A stretch of DNA of 64,000 nt. It comes from Sphingomonas ginsenosidimutans. GTDB taxonomy: Bacteria > Pseudomonadota > Alphaproteobacteria > Sphingomonadales > Sphingomonadaceae. Below, piece after piece: positions 27,963 to 36,444 of this stretch (positions are counted from its first letter, which is position 1; the number at the start of each line of letters is the position of its first letter). The position numbers were made by a program, and so were the translations under genes. Under the pieces are notes generated by a model that ran no database searches, was not told the DNA's origin, and worked only from the letters and a program-made list of their open reading frames with translations. The stretch lies in the NCBI RefSeq assembly GCF_002374835.1, contig NZ_NWVD01000004.1, forward strand, positions 1-64,000, read 5' to 3'.

Positions 27963-29647
27963 GCCGCGCGTCCGAATTCGGCGTCCTCGCCGTCCGGGCC
28001 GCCGGTGTTCAGGTCGAGCGCGAAACCGCGCGCGCGGGCCTGCTGATCGGCGACCGAGTTCGCCTTGGGCGCCGGCTTCTTGCCTGCTGCCTTCGGCGCC
28101 GCGGTGCGGGCGGCCGGCTTGCGCGCGGCCGAGCGGGCCGGTGCCTTGTGTCCCGCGTTATCGACGCGGAAGTAGGCGATGCCCTCCTGCAGTTCCTCGG
28201 CCTGGCTCGACAGTTCCTCCGAGGTGGCCGAGATCTGCTCGGACGCGGAGGCGTTCTGCTGCGTGACCTTGTCGAGCTGCTGGATCGCCTCGTTGATCTG
28301 CACGGCGCCGATGTCCTGTTCGCGGCAGGCGGCGCTGATCTCGGCGACCAGCTCGGCGGTACGACGGATGTCCGGGACCAGCTTCGTCAGCATCTCGCCC
28401 GCCTCGGTGGCGGCAGCGACGGTGTCCGACGACATGCCGCTGATCTCCGCCGCGGCGCTCTGGCTGCGCTCGGCGAGCTTGCGGACTTCGGCGGCGACGA
28501 CCGCGAAGCCGCGGCCATGTTCACCGGCCCGCGCCGCCTCGACCGCGGCGTTGAGCGCCAGCAGATCGGTCTGACGCGCGATTTCCTGCACGATGCCGAT
28601 CTTCTCGGCGATGGTGCGCATCGCGACGACCGCCTTCTGCACCGCGACGCCGCTCTGTTCGGCGTCCTGCGACGACTGGCGCGCGATCTTCTCGGTCTGC
28701 GTCGCGTTGTCGGCGTTCTGCTTCACGTTCGCCGCCATCTGTTCCATCGACGCCGACGCTTCCTCGGCCGCCGCAGCCTGCTCGGTCGCGCCCTGCGAGA
28801 CCTGCTCCGACGAGGAGGCGAGCTGCTGGCTGCCCGACGCGACATTCTGCGCCGCCAGCGCGGTCTGCCCGATCGTGTCGCGCAGGCGTTCGGTCATCTG
28901 GTTGACGACATCGACCAGATCCTTGATCTCGTCGTCGTTCTTGACCGACACTTCGGTGCTGAGGTCGCCGTCGGCCACGGCCGATACCGCCTGGCTGATC
29001 TTCGACAGCCCGCTCGACACCAGTCGCGCGATCCAGAAGGCGCCCGCGACCGCGATCAGCAGCGCGATGATCGCGGTGGTCAGCAACGTTGTGCGCGCCG
29101 ACGCATACAGCGCCGCGGAATCGGCTTTCGCCTTGACCAGCTGGCCCTGCGTGATGCCGACCAGCTTGGCGAGCGTATCGCCAAGGCGGGTGGCGATCTT
29201 ACGCCCTTCGCCCATCGACAGCCGGGCGGCCTCCTCATTGCGGTTCTGCATCGCCAGTTCGCGCGCCTGGTCGCTGACCGCTTTGTAGGCCTGCCATTCC
29301 TCAAGGCCCTTCGCCCACACCGGTCGGCCCTGCTCGCTTGCGATCTTGAGACCGTCGTTCAGGGTCCCCTGGATCTTGGTGTCGAGCGCGTCGAACTTGG
29401 CCTCCAGGTCCCGCATCTCCGGGACATCGGTGGTCAGCATCATGTTCTTTTCGGCGCGGATCGCACGGCCGATATCGGCATCGGCGGTCAGCGACAGCTG
29501 GATACGTTGCGCGGGGCCGTCGACGATCTCAAGGATCATGTCGTTGAGCGCGCCGACGCGCGTCAGTCCGACCCCGACGACCAGGCACAGCAGGGCGATC
29601 ACCAGGGTGAACGTGCCCGCGAGTTTCGCTTTGATGGTTGCCCGCAT
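27959..29647 (-). CDS. Membrane methyl-accepting chemotaxis receptor
   Basis: A 562-residue receptor. Membrane helix 1 (about 8-28), a periplasmic four-helix-bundle domain of the 4HB_MCP type, membrane helix 2 (about 188-210), a HAMP domain, then the long signalling rod. The hairpin tip [24 protein letters not shown] is fully conserved. After the rod is an Ala/Lys/Pro-rich linker and a C-terminal tail containing [16 protein letters not shown] and GGPDGEDA, which recurs in the neighbouring receptor. A canonical NWETF pentapeptide is lacking. The signalling-rod DNA is almost identical to that of the next receptor. Ligand unknown; 4HB domains often sense small organic molecules. Confidence 0.95.
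   Translation of the reverse strand: MRATIKAKLAGTFTLVIALLCLVVGVGLTRVGALNDMILEIVDGPAQRIQLSLTADADIGRAIRAEKNMMLTTDVPEMRDLEAKFDALDTKIQGTLNDGLKIASEQGRPVWAKGLEEWQAYKAVSDQARELAMQNRNEEAARLSMGEGRKIATRLGDTLAKLVGITQGQLVKAKADSAALYASARTTLLTTAIIALLIAVAGAFWIARLVSSGLSKISQAVSAVADGDLSTEVSVKNDDEIKDLVDVVNQMTERLRDTIGQTALAAQNVASGSQQLASSSEQVSQGATEQAAAAEEASASMEQMAANVKQNADNATQTEKIARQSSQDAEQSGVAVQKAVVAMRTIAEKIGIVQEIARQTDLLALNAAVEAARAGEHGRGFAVVAAEVRKLAERSQSAAAEISGMSSDTVAAATEAGEMLTKLVPDIRRTAELVAEISAACREQDIGAVQINEAIQQLDKVTQQNASASEQISATSEELSSQAEELQEGIAYFRVDNAGHKAPARSAARKPAARTAAPKAAGKKPAPKANSVADQQARARGFALDLNTGGPDGEDAEFGRAA
28250..28800 (-). repeat. Long direct repeat, copy 1 (receptor signalling region)
   Basis: This part of the membrane receptor gene matches 30016-30566 in the soluble receptor gene at a constant offset of 1766 bases with no gaps that I could see and only scattered third-position differences. 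Confidence 0.8.
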
Positions 29648-29721
29648 TGTAGCTTCCTCGTGGATCTTTGGTCGGTCCGGGGACCGGATGCATGTTGACG
29701 TTGGTGAATGGGTTGCCGCGA

Positions 29722-31650
29722 TCAGGCGGCCCTGCCGAAGTCGGCGTCTTCCCCATCGGGGCCGCCGCTATCGAGATCGAGGGCGAAACCGCGCACCCGA
29801 TTCTGCTGGTCGGCCACCGAGTTCGGACGGGTCGCGCGCTTCTTCGCCGTGCCCTTCGACGCGACCGCCGGCTTGGCGACCGGCTTGCGCACCGCCGGCG
29901 GTGCGGCGGCCGGGCGCGCGTCCTGGGCAACGCGGAAATAGGCGATGCTTTCCTGCAGCTCTTCCGCGCGGCCGGCCAGTTCGCTGGACGTGGAAGAAAT
30001 CTCCTCGGACGCGGAGGCGTTCTGTTGCGTGACCTTGTCGAGCTGCTGGATCGCCTCGTTGATCTGGCTGGCGCCGATATCCTGTTCGCGGCAGGCGGCG
30101 CTGATCTCGGCGACCAGCTCGGCGGTGCGGCGGATGTCGGGCACCAGCCGCGTCAGCATCTCGCCCGCCTCGGTCGCGGCGGCGACGGTGTCGGACGACA
30201 TGCCGCTAATCTCCGATGCGGCGGTCTGGCTGCGCTCGGCGAGTTTTCGCACCTCGGCGGCGACGACCGCGAAGCCGCGGCCATGTTCTCCCGCACGCGC
30301 CGCCTCGACCGCGGCGTTGAGCGCCAGCAGGTCGGTCTGACGCGCGATTTCCTGCACGATGCCGATCTTCTCGGCGATGGTGCGCATCGCGATAACGGCC
30401 CGTTGCACCGCCTGACCGCTTTGTTCGGCGTCCTGCGACGACTGGCGCGCGATCTTCTCGGTCTGGGTGGCGTTGTCGGCGTTCTGCTTGATGTTGGCGG
30501 CCATCTCTTCCATCGACGCCGACGCTTCCTCGGCGGCCGCCGCCTGTTCGGTCGCACCGCCCGACACCTGTTCGGAGGCGGTCGACAGCTGCTGGCTGCC
30601 GTCGGCGACCTGCTCGGCAGCGGCGGCGACGTTGGCGGCGAAACCGGTCAGATTGTCGACCAGGTTGTTGATCGCATCCTTCATCCGGCGATGATCGCCT
30701 TCGCAGTCGATCTCGACGCGCTCCAGCAGCGAGCCGGTGCTGACGAGGTCGAGGACGCGATTGCCCTCGCCGATCGGCAGCAGGATCGCATCGAGCATCC
30801 CGTTGATGCCGCCGATCATGTGCCCGAAATCGCCCGTGAAGCGGGCAGCATCGCCGCGCTCGCTCAACCGCCCCGCGGTGGAGGCGTCGATCAGGCGCTG
30901 GATCTCGCCGATGATCGCCTTGAAGTTCGTGCGCAGCAGCTCGATCGTGTCATTGATGAACGCCTTTTTGCCGGGCAGCTGTTCCATCGGGGCGTCGAAG
31001 TCGCCCTCGGCGAATTGCTTGATGCAGGCCATCGCCTTCTTCTTCGCGGCGATGTGGTTGGCGACCATCAGGTTCAGCCCCTTCGCCATCACGGCGAAGT
31101 CGCCCTGGAAGCGATCAACCGGGACGAACACGTCGATGTCGCCCCTGTCATGCTCGGCCGACATGAGGTTCATCTCGGCGATCAACCCCTTCAGGTTGGC
31201 GCGTAGCTGTTCGATGGTGTCGTTGATGAACGCCTTCTTTCCCGGCAGCTGCTGAAGCGGGGCGTCGAAATTGCCTTCGCCCAGCGACTTGATGCAGGCC
31301 ATCGCCAGTTTCTTCACGGCGATATGGCTGCCGACCAGATCGTTGACGGCACGCGCGGCCACCGCCAGGTCGCCCTGGAAATCCTCGACCGGCAGCACCG
31401 CGTCGATGTCGCCCCGGTCGTGCTCGGCGGTCATGCGCACCAGCCCCCGGGCGAAGCCGGCGGCGGGCGCCGCTGCGCCGTCCAGCAGCTCGTTCACCGA
31501 CATCAGCAATTCCCGCACCGGCCCGGTCGCGAACGACAGGTCGGCGCGCTGGCTGGTATCGCCACCCGCATAGACGCGCTGCAGCCGGCGGATCTCGCTG
31601 GTCGCGACGTCGATGTGGGACGAGTCCTTCAGGGAAACGTGGAAGCGCAT
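29722..31650 (-). CDS. Soluble poly-HAMP chemotaxis receptor
   Basis: A 642-residue methyl-accepting protein without membrane segments, so cytoplasmic. The N-terminal half holds tandem HAMP-like repeats: two units of about 93 residues each contain AEHDRGDID, a P-V-(E/D)-x-FQGD block, an HIA(V/A)KK.AMACIK block and [13 protein letters not shown]. The signalling rod and hairpin tip ([20 protein letters not shown]) follow, then an Ala/Lys-rich linker and a tail with [16 protein letters not shown] and GGPDGEDA. Poly-HAMP receptors such as Aer2 process signals from a partner or an internal sensor; no PAS or globin domain is visible here, so the input is unknown. It lies between cheW and the membrane receptor. 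Confidence 0.92.
   Translation of the reverse strand: MRFHVSLKDSSHIDVATSEIRRLQRVYAGGDTSQRADLSFATGPVRELLMSVNELLDGAAAPAAGFARGLVRMTAEHDRGDIDAVLPVEDFQGDLAVAARAVNDLVGSHIAVKKLAMACIKSLGEGNFDAPLQQLPGKKAFINDTIEQLRANLKGLIAEMNLMSAEHDRGDIDVFVPVDRFQGDFAVMAKGLNLMVANHIAAKKKAMACIKQFAEGDFDAPMEQLPGKKAFINDTIELLRTNFKAIIGEIQRLIDASTAGRLSERGDAARFTGDFGHMIGGINGMLDAILLPIGEGNRVLDLVSTGSLLERVEIDCEGDHRRMKDAINNLVDNLTGFAANVAAAAEQVADGSQQLSTASEQVSGGATEQAAAAEEASASMEEMAANIKQNADNATQTEKIARQSSQDAEQSGQAVQRAVIAMRTIAEKIGIVQEIARQTDLLALNAAVEAARAGEHGRGFAVVAAEVRKLAERSQTAASEISGMSSDTVAAATEAGEMLTRLVPDIRRTAELVAEISAACREQDIGASQINEAIQQLDKVTQQNASASEEISSTSSELAGRAEELQESIAYFRVAQDARPAAAPPAVRKPVAKPAVASKGTAKKRATRPNSVADQQNRVRGFALDLDSGGPDGEDADFGRAA
30016..30566 (-). 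repeat. Long direct repeat, copy 2 (receptor signalling region)
   Basis: Counterpart of 28250-28800 with a constant 1766-base offset. Long exact runs include the stretch at 30031-30069. Recombination between the copies would delete one receptor and leave an in-frame hybrid. Confidence 0.8.
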
Positions 31651-31678
31651 GGAAACATCCTCTCCGGGAGTTATTGGC

Positions 31679-32182
31679 TCAATGCAGCGTGACAGGTTCG
31701 GCGCTCTTGCCGGTGAGGCGCGCGAACAGGTGCGGCAGGTCCGGCAGGACGACGACGTCGCCCTCGCGCCGGACCAGGCAGCGGATATGCTCGCGCGGCC
31801 AGCGGATGCCGATCACCGGCGGCTCCTCCGCATCGCCGGCGTTCAGCACGGTGACTTCGTTGACCCGGTCGGCCGCCAGCCCGATCAGCGTCGGATTGCC
31901 GTCCAGCTCCAGTTCGATGACGATGATGCGGCTGTCGGCGGTGGTGCTGTGGCGGTCCATGCCGAACGACACGCGCAGGTCGGCGTGCGGCACGATACGT
32001 CCGCGGAAGTTGATGACCGCCGCCGCCATCTCGTCCGCGCCCGGCACCTGCGTCAGTGGCATGACGTCGAGGATCTCGCGGACGATGCCCGCCTCGAGGG
32101 CGAAGGTCTCGCCGCCTAAGCCGAACGTCAGCACTTCCAGTCCCTGTTCCGGGGTCCAGTTGGGAATCTTGTGATACGGCAT
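31679..32182 (-). CDS. cheW: CheW coupling protein (copy 2)
   Basis: A 167-residue CheW-domain protein: [43 protein letters not shown] and [12 protein letters not shown] are the family blocks. Start ATG at 32182 lies 4 bases after the cheA stop; the longer frame would read back through cheA. The protein should bind CheA and the receptor cytoplasmic tips. Its position between cheA and the poly-HAMP receptor suggests it serves that receptor, with copy 1 serving the membrane receptor (inference). Confidence 0.95.
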   Translation of the reverse strand: MPYHKIPNWTPEQGLEVLTFGLGGETFALEAGIVREILDVMPLTQVPGADEMAAAVINFRGRIVPHADLRVSFGMDRHSTTADSRIIVIELELDGNPTLIGLAADRVNEVTVLNAGDAEEPPVIGIRWPREHIRCLVRREGDVVVLPDLPHLFARLTGKSAEPVTLH

Positions 32183-32186
32183 AAGC

Positions 32187-34184
32187 TTACGCAGCGGCGA
32201 TGCGCCGCTCCTCCCTGGGCTGGCCGAGCGCAACGAGCTGGGCGATGTCGAGGATCAGGGCGACCGAACCGTCGCCCAGGATGGTCGCCCCGGCGAAGGC
32301 CGCGACGTTACGGTGCAGCGGCGACATCGCCTTGATGACGGTCTGGTGGTTGCCGATGATCTGGTCGACGACCAGCCCGACGCGCTCCGAACCGGTGCCG
32401 ACGACGACGATCTTCTGGTAGGTGTCCGGCTTGGTGCCGGTGACGAACAGGTCGCGCAGCCGCAGGAATGGGATCAGGCGCTCACGAAGGGTGATGATGC
32501 TGCGCCCGCGCGAGCGCAAATCCTCCTCGAGCGACAGCTCCAGGCATTCCTCGACCGCGGCGAGCGGAATGACGTAGCGACCCTCGCCGACGCGGACGAG
32601 CAGCCCCTCGATGATCGCCAGCGTCAGCGGGATTCGCAGCGTGATGGTCGAACCCTGACCCGCCACGCTCTTGACGTCGATCGAGCCGCGCAGGCTTTCG
32701 ATCGTGCGCTTCACCACGTCCATGCCGACGCCGCGCCCGGACAGGTTGGTCACCTGTGCCGCCGTCGAGAAGCCGGGGTGGAAGATCAGGCCGAGCAGTT
32801 CGTCCTCGCTCACCACCTGACCCGGCTGGATCAACCCATTGGCCTCCGCCTTGGCGCGCACGCGCTCGCGGTCGATGCCGCGGCCGTCGTCGGTGATCGT
32901 GATGAGCACCTCGCCGCCGGCCTGATGCGCGCTGAGGCGGATGAGGCCGCTGGCGGGCTTGCCCGCGGCCAGCCGGTCCTCGGCCTTTTCCAGGCCGTGG
33001 TCGCACGAGTTGCGGATGATGTGGACCAGCGGATCGAACAGCCGCTCGATCACGGTCTTGTCGACCTCGGTCGTCTCGCCCTCGGTCACCAGTTCGATCG
33101 CCTTGCCGGTTTCGTTGGCCAGATCGAGGATCAGGCGGCGGAAGCGGCCGAACAGCGTCGAGACCGGGACCATGCGCAGCACCATCATGGTATCGCGCAT
33201 CTCGCCGGCGAGGCGCTCGATCTCCTCCGACACCGAACGCAGCGACAGGTCGTTGCCGTGATGCGCGAGCTGCGACAGCCGGCTCTGCGCGATCACGAGC
33301 TCGCCGACGCGGTCCATCAGCTCATCGAGGCGTTCCGCCGGAACGCGGACATGTTCGCCCTGGCTGCGGGTGGCGGCGCGGCGGTCCTGCTGATCGTTCA
33401 CGGTGACCGCGGCCGGGGCGGCCGGGGCGGCCGAGGCGGCCGGGGTGGGGGCGGCGGGTTCCGCCGCGTCATCGGCGCCGGCGCCGGACGCGTCGTCCTC
33501 GACCGCCAGCGGCTCGATCGTGATCTCCATGTCGTCCATGACGAACAGGAACACGTCCTCGATCGCGTCGTGCGAGATATCGCCGACCAGCGTGCAGTCC
33601 CAGCCGATCACGCAGTGGTTGGGAACCAGATCGGCCAGCGGCGGCACCGCGTCGGTGCGCGCGACGATCGTGGCGTCGCCCAGCGCGCGCAGTTCGTCGA
33701 GCAGCGCCAGCGGGTTGGTGCCGTTCGCCATCGCATCGACCGGCAGGCGGAACGACAGTTTCCAGCCCTTCTTCGTCGGTGCGGCCGGGGCAGGGGCAGG
33801 GGCACTGCCGCCGCCCGCCGCGGCGTCCACCGCGGCGGCGAGCCGCGCGAGGATCGCCTGGCCCGCGGCCTCCGGCGCGTCGCCTTCGACCAGCGCGCGC
33901 ATATGGTCGCCCGCGGACAGGATGACGTCGACCAGATCGGGGGTCGCGCGGACATCGCCCTTGCGGACGCGGTCGAACGCGGTTTCGCAATGGTGGGTGA
34001 AGCCCGCCAGGGCATCGAACCCGAACATCGCGCCCGAACCCTTCAGCGTGTGGAGCCCGCGGAACATCGCATTGACCAGGCCCATGTCGCCCAGGTTGTC
34101 GCGCAGGTCGAGCAGGCCCTGTTCGACCTGTTCGAGAAGCTCGCCCGCCTCGATGCGGAAGGCTGCTGTGGGATCCTCGCTCAC
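32187..34184 (-). CDS. cheA: Chemotaxis histidine kinase CheA
   Basis: A 665-residue CheA with the full domain set. The Hpt (P1) domain carries the phosphorylated His45 in FRGLHTLKGSGAMFG. An Ala/Pro-rich linker leads to a P2-like domain (about 145-240) and a second low-complexity linker. Dimerisation domain: PAERLDELMDRVGELVIAQS. The ATPase domain has the N-box IIRNSCDHGLE, DDGRGIDRERV and GRGVGMDVVK. The C-terminal CheW-like P5 domain docks to receptors. It phosphorylates CheY and CheB. The start overlaps the cheY stop by 4 bases. Confidence 0.97.
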   Translation of the reverse strand: MSEDPTAAFRIEAGELLEQVEQGLLDLRDNLGDMGLVNAMFRGLHTLKGSGAMFGFDALAGFTHHCETAFDRVRKGDVRATPDLVDVILSAGDHMRALVEGDAPEAAGQAILARLAAAVDAAAGGGSAPAPAPAAPTKKGWKLSFRLPVDAMANGTNPLALLDELRALGDATIVARTDAVPPLADLVPNHCVIGWDCTLVGDISHDAIEDVFLFVMDDMEITIEPLAVEDDASGAGADDAAEPAAPTPAASAAPAAPAAVTVNDQQDRRAATRSQGEHVRVPAERLDELMDRVGELVIAQSRLSQLAHHGNDLSLRSVSEEIERLAGEMRDTMMVLRMVPVSTLFGRFRRLILDLANETGKAIELVTEGETTEVDKTVIERLFDPLVHIIRNSCDHGLEKAEDRLAAGKPASGLIRLSAHQAGGEVLITITDDGRGIDRERVRAKAEANGLIQPGQVVSEDELLGLIFHPGFSTAAQVTNLSGRGVGMDVVKRTIESLRGSIDVKSVAGQGSTITLRIPLTLAIIEGLLVRVGEGRYVIPLAAVEECLELSLEEDLRSRGRSIITLRERLIPFLRLRDLFVTGTKPDTYQKIVVVGTGSERVGLVVDQIIGNHQTVIKAMSPLHRNVAAFAGATILGDGSVALILDIAQLVALGQPREERRIAAA

Positions 34185-34549
34185 CGTGCCAGCACCTTCT
34201 GCGCGACGCGGATCAGCTGTTCGGCCTGGAACGGCTTCACCAGCCAGCCGGTGGCGCCCGCGGCCTTGGCCTGCGCCTTCATGGCATCGTCCGACTCGGT
34301 GGTCAGGAAGATGATCGGGATGCCGGCCTGTGCGGGCTGCTGGCGCAGCGCTCGGATCATCTCCAGCCCGTCCATGTTCGGCATGTTCAGATCGGTGACG
34401 ATCAGGTCGAACCGCTGCGCGGTAGCCTTTGCCAGGCCTTCGACGCCATCGGACGCCTCGGTGACGGCATAGCCCGCGCCCGACAGGGCGATCCGGATCG
34501 CCATGCGCAGGCTCGCGCTGTCATCGACGGTAAGGATGGAAGCGGTCAT
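34181..34549 (-). CDS. cheY: Chemotaxis response regulator CheY
   Basis: A 122-residue single-domain receiver. The acid pocket is in ILTVDDSASLR, the phosphoacceptor is Asp53 in IVTDLNMPNMDG, and the conserved Thr and Lys are in IIFLTTES and WLVKPFQ. There is no output domain, so it should act on the flagellar switch. It overlaps the upstream STAS gene and the downstream cheA gene by 4 bases each, the tightest coupling in the operon. Confidence 0.96.
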   Translation of the reverse strand: MTASILTVDDSASLRMAIRIALSGAGYAVTEASDGVEGLAKATAQRFDLIVTDLNMPNMDGLEMIRALRQQPAQAGIPIIFLTTESDDAMKAQAKAAGATGWLVKPFQAEQLIRVAQKVLAR

Positions 34550-34860
34550 TGCGCAGTGTCTCCGTGGAACCAGAAGTGACGGTCATCGTCAGAAAGGGCG
34601 GTGAGGAAGCCGGCGCGCTCCAGCAGCGCGGCGACGGTCGCGTTCGCGGGCGCGGTGAGCGCGAAATCGCACTGCGCGCCGGCGGCGGTGGCGCGCGCCG
34701 CCTCCACGACTTGCAGCACGCTGAGGTCCGGCGCGACGGCGGCGGACAGGTCCAGCCGGACCGGTGCGCCGCTGTTCAGCGCGTCCGTCAGGTCGGCGGC
34801 AAGCGTACCGATGGTCGGAAGGCACAGGTCCTCCGCCGCGGTCACCGTAGTGATCGACAT
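34546..34860 (-). CDS. STAS-domain protein at head of che operon
   Basis: A 104-residue protein with the STAS fold (anti-sigma-factor antagonist type). The pattern is a beta strand, SGAPVRLDLSAAVAPDLSVL, then VVEAARATAAGAQCDFALTAP and a C-terminal helix VAALLERAGF. The Ser/Thr phosphorylation site of SpoIIAA-like proteins is replaced around APDLSVL, where the serine is displaced. I chose ATG at 34860 because it gives the usual STAS length. It is the first gene of the che operon. STAS proteins appear in some alphaproteobacterial che operons, but what this one binds is unknown. Confidence 0.82.
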   Translation of the reverse strand: MSITTVTAAEDLCLPTIGTLAADLTDALNSGAPVRLDLSAAVAPDLSVLQVVEAARATAAGAQCDFALTAPANATVAALLERAGFLTALSDDDRHFWFHGDTAQ

Positions 34861-35502
34861 GTTCGACAATCCTTCGATGTGACTTGACCCCGCGGTGATC
34901 GCCGCGAAGCCGAAGCCCGTTCCATCCGCCGCGCCCCCCGCGCGACGGTCGATCGAGTTGGCGCCGGCGCAGCCGGCCTTCCCGTGACGATGGCCGATCA
35001 AGCGGCTATGCCCTGCCCCCTCCTGACCACTCGATGTTCGGTAGAGGTGCAGGGGTCGGGATACCCTGGCTCCACCGTTCGGCTCGTGCATCCGGGATAG
35101 GGAATTGTGGTAACAGAGCGGTTGTCGCCGGGTACGTATTAATACGTGTCGGGGTTGGCGGTTCACCCCATGCTCAGCCGCTGTACCGCCTGATATCGAT
35201 CTATTAGACTTTAGGCTAAGGGTGGTGAACGGAACGACAAATCCGCGGTTTCGGCGCTGTTCCGTGAGCCGCTGAGGCGAATCCGGGCCATACGGCCGGG
35301 CGGCGATGTCGATCGATTGCGAGACGCCCGCGTTCACCACTCGCGTTCATCATGATCGGCAACGTCCATTGCTGATTCGCGAAGCGGGAGGTTGGCGGAC
35401 TGGCGGTTGCGTCCCCTGGTCTTCGCGCATAGGCGTCGCCGCGCCCCCTTGTCGGGCGGCCGGGCGATCACGCCCGCCATCGTCATCAACCGGATCGAGC
35501 GA
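34861..35502. promoter_or_regulatory. Divergent control region of che operon and purU
   Basis: A 640-base gap between the che operon (minus) and purU (plus). It holds a perfect 14-bp AT-rich palindrome (ACGTATT/AATACGT, 35134-35147) and an imperfect palindrome TTAGACTTTAGGCTAA (about 35204-35219). No coding sequence in this stretch looks real. The promoter of a ten-gene operon must lie here, but I could not identify its boxes with confidence. Confidence 0.5.
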
Positions 35503-36360
35503 GTGAGCGGCATCCCCCACATCCTGACCCTGTCCTGCCCGGACCAGCCGGGGATCGTCTCGCGCGTGACGGGCGTGCTGTTCGAGGCCGGCGGCAACAT
35601 CCGCGAGGCCGCGCAGTTCGAGGATGCCGAGACCGGGCGCTTCTTCATGCGCGTGTTGTTCACGCTGCCGGAAGAGGCGCTGGTGCCGTTGACCGGACGG
35701 TTCGGCGCGGTGGCGGATCACGGCGACATGACCTGGGCGATCAGGCGCGCCGACGCACCGCGCCGGGTGCTGATCCTGGTGTCGAAATTCGACCATTGCC
35801 TGGCCGACCTTCTCTACCGCCACCGGATCGGGGAACTGGCGATGGAGGTGGCGGGCGTCATCTCCAACCATCCGCGTGAAGCGCTCGAGGGGCTGGAGCT
35901 GGGCCACATCCCGTTCCATCACCTGCCGGTGACGCCCGAGACGAAGCCCGCGCAGGAAGCGCGCATCAAGGCGATCGTCACGCAGAGCGGTGCCGAACTG
36001 ATCGTACTGGCGCGCTACATGCAAATCCTGTCGGACGATCTGGCGGCGTTTCTGTCGGGCCGGTGCATCAATATCCACCACAGCTTCCTGCCCGGCTTCA
36101 AGGGGGCCAAGCCCTATCATCAGGCCCATGCGCGCGGCGTGAAGATGATCGGCGCGACCGCCCATTACGTCACCGCCGATCTGGATGAGGGGCCGATCAT
36201 CGCACAGGACGTGGAGCCGGTGACCCATGCGGATTCGCCCGAGACGCTGGTGCGCAAGGGCCGTGACATCGAACGGCGCGTGCTGGCGCGCGCGGTCCGC
36301 TATCACCTGGCCGACCGCGTGCTGTTGAACGGCGCCAAGACGGTGGTGTTCACCGACTGA
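35503..36360 (+). CDS. purU: Formyltetrahydrofolate deformylase
   Basis: A 285-residue enzyme that hydrolyses 10-formyltetrahydrofolate to formate and tetrahydrofolate, balancing one-carbon pools. The N-terminal ACT domain begins [20 protein letters not shown]. The C-terminal formyltransferase-fold domain has [33 protein letters not shown] and [20 protein letters not shown], in which the catalytic Asn/His/Asp triad lies (the Asp in [13 protein letters not shown]). GTG at 35503 gives the standard family length; the frame is open further upstream without a good ribosome site. It stands alone between the che operon and the LOV-kinase cluster. Confidence 0.95.
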   Translation: MSGIPHILTLSCPDQPGIVSRVTGVLFEAGGNIREAAQFEDAETGRFFMRVLFTLPEEALVPLTGRFGAVADHGDMTWAIRRADAPRRVLILVSKFDHCLADLLYRHRIGELAMEVAGVISNHPREALEGLELGHIPFHHLPVTPETKPAQEARIKAIVTQSGAELIVLARYMQILSDDLAAFLSGRCINIHHSFLPGFKGAKPYHQAHARGVKMIGATAHYVTADLDEGPIIAQDVEPVTHADSPETLVRKGRDIERRVLARAVRYHLADRVLLNGAKTVVFTD

Positions 36361-36361
36361 C

Positions 36362-36387
36362 GGAACCGACGGAAAGCGCTTCGCGTT
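36362..36387 (+). promoter_or_regulatory. EcfG-type (general stress) promoter of LOV hybrid kinase
   Basis: GGAAC at 36362-36366, a spacer of exactly 17 bases, and CGTT at 36384-36387. This is a perfect match to the GGAAC-N16/17-CGTT promoter used by the alphaproteobacterial general-stress sigma factor EcfG. It lies 58 bases upstream of the LOV kinase start and right after the purU stop. Confidence 0.75.
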
Positions 36388-36444
36388 TTGCCCGCACGGG
36401 GGAAAGGCGCGCCCGCGCCGTGCGCCCCCGCGACATGGGGTGAA

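Noticed and set aside
32313..34472. A 719-codon plus-strand open frame opposite cheA
   Set aside because: CheA motifs are complete on the minus strand. The opposite frame is Asp/Arg/His-rich with no domain.
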